Assembly: GCA_017964485.1 (NCBI GenBank)
Contig: JAGCRW010000070.1
Location: 1-47,360, forward strand
From: Muribaculaceae bacterium
Lineage (GTDB): Bacteria; Bacteroidota; Bacteroidia; Bacteroidales; Muribaculaceae
DNA: 47,360 bases
Reading direction: 5' to 3'
A program made the translations under genes and the position numbers. Shown here piece by piece: positions 43,259 to 47,360 of this stretch. The stretch's first letter is position 1, and every line of letters starts with the position of its first letter. Below the pieces are notes generated by a model. That model was not told the DNA's origin and searched no databases. It saw only the letters and a list, made by a program, of their open reading frames with translations.

Positions 43259-45964
43259 TTAGAAGCTAATGTTTAGTCCCAAAGTATAGTTTCGGGCAAG
43301 CGGATAGTTGCGCTTATCGTCAACGCCAAGTGTGCTGTTAATGTTATTGCTGTTGATAATCGGAGTGAGGCCACTATAACCTGTAATCGTGGCTAGATTA
43401 TTGACTGTTATCGACAACCTCAACCTGCTAATGATTTTACTCTTGACAGGAACGTTCCACCCAACTGTGAGATAGTCGAGATTGAGGTAATTTCCGTTCT
43501 CAAGCCAATAGTCGGTAGCCGTCTGGTCATAGATTCTCATTTCGGGCGCCTTGTCGAGCACATTGTATCCGGGCAAACTATTCAGGTTCATGTAAGTGAG
43601 CGATGTGCCGTTGAAGATTTTGTGTCCAAATGCACCATTTATCTGCATCACGACATCAAAATTCTTATAGCGGAAACTCAAGTTGGTTCCCAGCAGAGCT
43701 TTAGGAGTGGCCTGACCGCATATTCTACGGTCTTTTCCGTTCTCCAAGTCGATAATGCCGTCACCATCGAGATCGTCAATCCCATAGGTGTAAGTGCCGT
43801 CGTCATTCGTCTTGAGTCCAGTGCAGTGCGGTAGATAGAAAACACCCAAGGGCTGACCAACAATCTGATATACGATATTGTTGTCTCCTCCATGAAAGCC
43901 TGCACCATTCAAATTTGAGATTACCACATAATCATCGGCATTGATGTAATAATCCTTATATTTACCGCTTAATGAAATCAACTTGTTGCGCGGGAAAGCC
44001 AAGTTGACATTCACATTGAGCTCCATGTCGCCAGTCTTGAATGGTGTAGTGCCAAGTGATATTTCAAGACCGCTGTTGCTCATCTTGCCGATGTTGGCTA
44101 GAAGGCTGCTATAGGTGAATGGAGGCACTGGCACGCCATAATTGTAGAGCATATCGCTAGTCCTGCTGGTGTAGTAGTCGATGCTTGTAAACAGCCGCCC
44201 TGCAAGAAACGATGCATCGATGCCCACATTGAAAGTGCGCTTGACCTCCCACTTGAGGTCAGGGTTCACATTGCGAAGTGTAGCAAACGCCACTAATGCC
44301 GCATTTCCCACAGGAGCTATACCCGCAGGCTGAGCGTAAGCAGCACTGGAATAGGAGTCGATTCCTCCTTGATTACCAGCGAGACCATATCCTGCCCTTA
44401 ACTTCAAGTTGTCGAGCCATGCCAAGTTGCGAAGGAATTGCTCATGGCTCAGAGTCCATGATGCCGAAATCGAGGGGAAGAAGCCCCATTTGTGGTTGTC
44501 GCCAAACTTAGAGGATCCATCGGTGCGAGCCGTGACGGTAAGGCTGTAACGGTTGTCGTAGTCGTAACTCACACGTCCCATGAAAGCCACAAGCGATGGC
44601 GCCGAACTATAACTTCCAGTTCCCTCCCACAGAGTGAGCGCTCCAGCCTGTATAGCATCAAAACCCACAGCATCATTATTGAAATTAGTGGTAGTAGTGA
44701 AGAAACCATTATACTTGTCGCGCTCGGCTTCGGCAAGGGCGAGTGCGTTTAAGTGATGCTTTTCGTGAGCCATGTCATAGGTGAGCACTATGTTTCCTAG
44801 CAACTGCTCGTTCTTGGCAGTACTGCGATAGGCTTGTCCGTGAGCCCATATCGAAGTCGGCAGATACTGTTGCCTCTCAATCTCGGTGTGGCTGTAAGCT
44901 CCAAAGAACGACAAGTCCAGACCTTGAGCCAATCGGAATGAGAGCTTGGCATGAGTGCTGATGTGAGTGGTATTGTCATTGGTACGGCTGTCCATCAAGG
45001 CCATAGGGTGGTTAATCTGGTTGCTATAAGCAAAGCCATCATATCCACCACTGGCATTCTTGGCCGCCTCAAAAGTTGGGTTGAACGTCGCTGCCGAGTA
45101 GAAAGTCTTCTGAACATCATAAATGCTAGTCTTGTTCTTCTGCAAGTTGCCAAACATTCCCAAATCAATCTTAAGCAACCCATCCCACATGCTTTGGTAC
45201 ATGCTCATGTTGCTGATGAAGTTGCGCGACTTCTCATGGAGTATCACACCAGCATGATCGACATATCCCAACGACACGCGGTAGCCGTTGTCCTTACCGC
45301 CACCGGCAAAAGCTATGTGGTGGTCCTGAAGAAAAGCGGTCTGTTCAATAGCTTTCTGCCAATTGGTGTCAAAGCCATGGTCAATAAGCATCAGACCGCG
45401 CGCCTTGACCTGACTCACATAATCGCTGGCATTAAGCATATTCAGGTTCTTAAACACTTTGCAGAAGCCATAACTACCATTGTAACTTATGGAGGCTTTC
45501 CCAGCACTACCCTTCTTGGTAACCACCTCGATGACTCCCGAAGCGCCTCGTGAGCCATACTGCGCAGTCTCGCTGGCATCTTTCAGAATAGTAAAACTCT
45601 CGATGTCGGCAGGGTAAATCGATGACAAAGTAGTGAGGTCACCCATCACGCCATCGATGATGATAAGAGGATCATTGCCACCAGTAAGAGATGTAGTGCC
45701 TCGCACACGCACGGCATTCAGCGCAGCCACGCCATTGTCGCTGCGCGTGATGGTGAGTCCTGCAACACGGCCATTGATGGCATCGAGTGCAGTAGACACC
45801 TGGTCACGGTTCATATCGCCCTCGGTAATGGTCTCGACCGAGCCAGCACTGGTTCCGCCCTTGGCATATCCCACGATAGCTGTAGAGTCACTTTGCGCCA
45901 TTGCCCATACTGTGCAGATTGTTATGGCCATTACTGAGGCAATTAGTCTAAGAAAAGTTTTCAT
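43259..45964 (-). CDS. SusC/RagA-family TonB-dependent outer-membrane transporter
   Basis: With the start at 45964 (MKTFLRLIASVMA) the product is 901 residues with a signal peptide ending AMAQ; the longer frame reads into the upstream gene. The plug domain (about 45-165) begins almost at once after the signal and contains GDMNRDQVSTALDAINGRVAGL, split as DAINGRVAGLTI, and YGSRGASGVIEVVTKKG. The rest is a 22-strand-type barrel ending in LGLNISF. The CarboxypepD_reg-like N-terminal domain of many SusC proteins is absent. It is paired with susD and 23 nt after the DUF2027 gene. Confidence 0.93.
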   Translation of the reverse strand: MKTFLRLIASVMAITICTVWAMAQSDSTAIVGYAKGGTSAGSVETITEGDMNRDQVSTALDAINGRVAGLTITRSDNGVAALNAVRVRGTTSLTGGNDPLIIIDGVMGDLTTLSSIYPADIESFTILKDASETAQYGSRGASGVIEVVTKKGSAGKASISYNGSYGFCKVFKNLNMLNASDYVSQVKARGLMLIDHGFDTNWQKAIEQTAFLQDHHIAFAGGGKDNGYRVSLGYVDHAGVILHEKSRNFISNMSMYQSMWDGLLKIDLGMFGNLQKNKTSIYDVQKTFYSAATFNPTFEAAKNASGGYDGFAYSNQINHPMALMDSRTNDNTTHISTHAKLSFRLAQGLDLSFFGAYSHTEIERQQYLPTSIWAHGQAYRSTAKNEQLLGNIVLTYDMAHEKHHLNALALAEAERDKYNGFFTTTTNFNNDAVGFDAIQAGALTLWEGTGSYSSAPSLVAFMGRVSYDYDNRYSLTVTARTDGSSKFGDNHKWGFFPSISASWTLSHEQFLRNLAWLDNLKLRAGYGLAGNQGGIDSYSSAAYAQPAGIAPVGNAALVAFATLRNVNPDLKWEVKRTFNVGIDASFLAGRLFTSIDYYTSRTSDMLYNYGVPVPPFTYSSLLANIGKMSNSGLEISLGTTPFKTGDMELNVNVNLAFPRNKLISLSGKYKDYYINADDYVVISNLNGAGFHGGDNNIVYQIVGQPLGVFYLPHCTGLKTNDDGTYTYGIDDLDGDGIIDLENGKDRRICGQATPKALLGTNLSFRYKNFDVVMQINGAFGHKIFNGTSLTYMNLNSLPGYNVLDKAPEMRIYDQTATDYWLENGNYLNLDYLTVGWNVPVKSKIISRLRLSITVNNLATITGYSGLTPIINSNNINSTLGVDDKRNYPLARNYTLGLNISF

Positions 45965-45987
45965 GATTATAAATAATGGAGTGTTAA

Positions 45988-47064
45988 TTAGTGCTTGTGT
46001 ATTGTGACTTGTGTTGCGCCGAAGCCGTATTCCTGGAAACTGGCGTCTTGCACTGTACAGGCAGGCCATTTGCGCTTCAACTCTGTGAGGATGGCATTGC
46101 GCAGCACACCTTCGCCCTTGCCGTGGATGAACACGATTTTCTGCCCCAACTTGTCCTCGTTTTCCTTCATTACCTCGCAGAACTTGGCAAGCTGGCAGTT
46201 TAGCATGTCGGCATTGGAGAATCCCGCCAGATTATCGACGAGTTCAGCTATATGGAGGTCTTGAACGATAGTCTCCATTTTCTTCTTTTTCACGGGTTTT
46301 GGTTTGCGGTGTGGGCGCTCATCGGAGCGACGCTTATCGCGCATAGCGTTCTCGAGCGCGCTACTGTCGATGCGCAATGTTTTTGTTGGCAAGTCGTTTC
46401 GGGTTACCTCAAGTTGCAGCACTGGCGAGTCGAAATATTCAGTTTCGTGGAAGCAGTGTAGCTTATAGAACTTCGTCACGTCGAGGCGCAGCTGCACCAG
46501 GGCGGGGTTCTTGAGCGCGAAACCCTTGCCCTGTTTGAAGGCTATGTACTGCACCGCCACGTGTGTCATGGAGTTAAGGTCGTTATGCCCAAACTCGTCG
46601 AGCGGAACCTGTGTGTTTGGCTCCACGATATCGTGGTAGCGAGTGGTCCACTCCTTGTCTTCATCACCGCGCGTCATGTAGGCAAAGTATAGGAAATAGT
46701 TACTGTCGTTGACGAGCACCGAGTAGAACGTAGTGGTGTTCAAGTGCTTAATCTCACGAGGCTCATAGGCCAGCACTATGTTGAGCACCTCACCCTCCTC
46801 GGTCTCGAATACTGGCTCAATGGGTTTTGGCTCTGGCTTGGGCGCAGGCACGTCTGGTTCCACGAGTTTGCTCTTTATCACCAGAGGCTTCTCGTAGGTG
46901 GTGTGATGTGGTTTTGAGGTATCTACCACAACAACTTCCTTCTCAAGGGCGGGACGCTCAAATCCATCCTCATCCTCAACATACACCATCTTACCCTCTA
47001 CTCGGGTCACCTTGCCGCCTCCCACATCATTAAGAAAGCGAACTATATCGTTAACTTTAACCAT
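45988..47064 (-). CDS. DUF2027-Smr domain protein
   Basis: This 358-residue cytosolic protein begins with a short SH3-like segment (VRFLNDVGGGKVTRVEGKMVYVED), then a Pro/Glu/Lys linker, a central DUF2027 beta-rich domain (about 105-245) and a C-terminal Smr domain (about 275-358) with DLHIAELVDN and the conserved FIHGKGEGVLRNAI. Smr domains, shared with MutS2, are nucleases that cut nicked DNA or mRNA on stalled ribosomes; the function of the Bacteroidota DUF2027 form is not established. A -7 element TATCTTTG is at 47103-47096 (minus strand). Confidence 0.88.
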   Translation of the reverse strand: MVKVNDIVRFLNDVGGGKVTRVEGKMVYVEDEDGFERPALEKEVVVVDTSKPHHTTYEKPLVIKSKLVEPDVPAPKPEPKPIEPVFETEEGEVLNIVLAYEPREIKHLNTTTFYSVLVNDSNYFLYFAYMTRGDEDKEWTTRYHDIVEPNTQVPLDEFGHNDLNSMTHVAVQYIAFKQGKGFALKNPALVQLRLDVTKFYKLHCFHETEYFDSPVLQLEVTRNDLPTKTLRIDSSALENAMRDKRRSDERPHRKPKPVKKKKMETIVQDLHIAELVDNLAGFSNADMLNCQLAKFCEVMKENEDKLGQKIVFIHGKGEGVLRNAILTELKRKWPACTVQDASFQEYGFGATQVTIHKH

Positions 47065-47095
47065 ATTATTTCTATTTTACTGTTTTTGATTAGTG

Positions 47096-47103
47096 CAAAG
47101 ATA
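47096..47103 (-). promoter_or_regulatory. -7 element upstream of DUF2027-Smr gene
   Basis: TATCTTTG on the minus strand, about 32 nt before the start. There is no clear -33 element. Confidence 0.5.
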
Positions 47104-47124
47104 ATCATTTTTTGAAGAAGAATA

Positions 47125-47156
47125 CTTGGTAAAATAAAATATTATTCATAATTTTG
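47125..47156 (+). promoter_or_regulatory. Promoter of the SH3-domain protein gene
   Basis: CTTG (47125-47128), 20 nt, TAATTTTG (47149-47156), divergent from the DUF2027 gene. Confidence 0.7.
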
Positions 47157-47203
47157 TCAAAAATAATCAATCTTACCTAATAACTAATTAATTGTAAATA
47201 ACT

Positions 47204-47360
47204 ATGAAACGTCTAATTTTAATCTTTTTGATGTTCTTTGCTTTTGTGGCGATGGATGCACAGAAATACTATGTGTGCACGGGCAACAGCGTGTATCTCA
47301 GGACAGGACCTGGGAAGAGTTACGCGCCGTCAACTTACAATTTTGGCCGTATGGAAGGCC
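47204..47360 (+). CDS. Secreted SH3-domain protein (5' part only)
   Basis: Fifty-two codons are visible before the window ends. A signal peptide (MKRLILIFLMFFAFVAMDAQ) is followed by the opening of a bacterial SH3 domain: YYVCTGNSVYLRTGPGKSYA matches the VNVRSGPGTSY pattern. Such domains usually bind peptidoglycan or target wall hydrolases. The remaining domains and function are outside the window. Confidence 0.75.
   Translation, partial: MKRLILIFLMFFAFVAMDAQKYYVCTGNSVYLRTGPGKSYAPSTYNFGRMEG

Overview
The window looks like a chromosomal segment of a gut-type Bacteroidales bacterium, most like Muribaculaceae or Prevotellaceae. Three observations support this: many genes are preceded by the Bacteroidota promoter form (TTTG/NTTG, 19-20 nt, TAnnTTTG); a SusC/SusD pair and a three-gene Bacteroides-type succinate dehydrogenase/fumarate reductase are present; and family-restricted proteins occur (MurT/DUF5009, DUF2027-Smr, DUF3256-like). 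Nothing looks like phage, plasmid or an insertion sequence.

Layout. 1-4.3 kb (+): the 3' end of an FAD/Fe-S oxidoreductase broken by an in-frame TAG, then murT-murK-murQ for N-acetylmuramic acid scavenging and an SGNH hydrolase. 4.3-5.8 kb (-): tRNA-His and nagA. 5.9-10 kb (+): pepT, nnr and a secreted NlpC/P60 peptidase. 10-19.5 kb (-): a lone AAA-DUF4435 fusion ATPase, a small secreted orphan, then a long co-directional run read from 19.5 kb downwards (iron-type alcohol dehydrogenase, two tandem CapA paralogues, a DUF3256-like protein, xseA, xseB, a DUF2007 protein, and an A-type flavoprotein split by a second in-frame TAG). 19.6-24.7 kb (-): a Rieske-like lipoprotein, a PAP2-VanX fusion, mdh, a YiiX-like amidase with its membrane partner, and a small heat-shock protein. 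25-27.7 kb (+): a class A penicillin-binding protein and initiator tRNA. 27.9-31.3 kb: divergent miaB and rpsA. 31.4-40.5 kb (-): AlkZ-related gene, maf, kdsC, a 1154-residue secreted repeat protein, sdhB/A/C. 40.7-47.4 kb: a phosphodiester-glycosidase-like lipoprotein (+), SusD, SusC and a DUF2027-Smr gene (-), and the start of an SH3-domain protein (+).

A recurring theme is cell-wall turnover. MurT/MurK/MurQ/NagA form a complete route from imported MurNAc to GlcN-6-P. The PAP2-VanX fusion, the NlpC/P60 and YiiX-type enzymes, the CapA pair and PBP1A also act on, or may act on, the envelope.

The most unusual structural signal is a set of intergenic arrays built on a strict 7-nt period. They use several unrelated unit sequences, sometimes joined in perfect register, and six of nine clear arrays run through the stop codon of the adjacent gene. 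Other points of interest are two amber-interrupted conserved genes, the AAA-DUF4435 fusion (a PARIS-like defence candidate), the PAP2-VanX fusion and several long inverted repeats in regulatory gaps.
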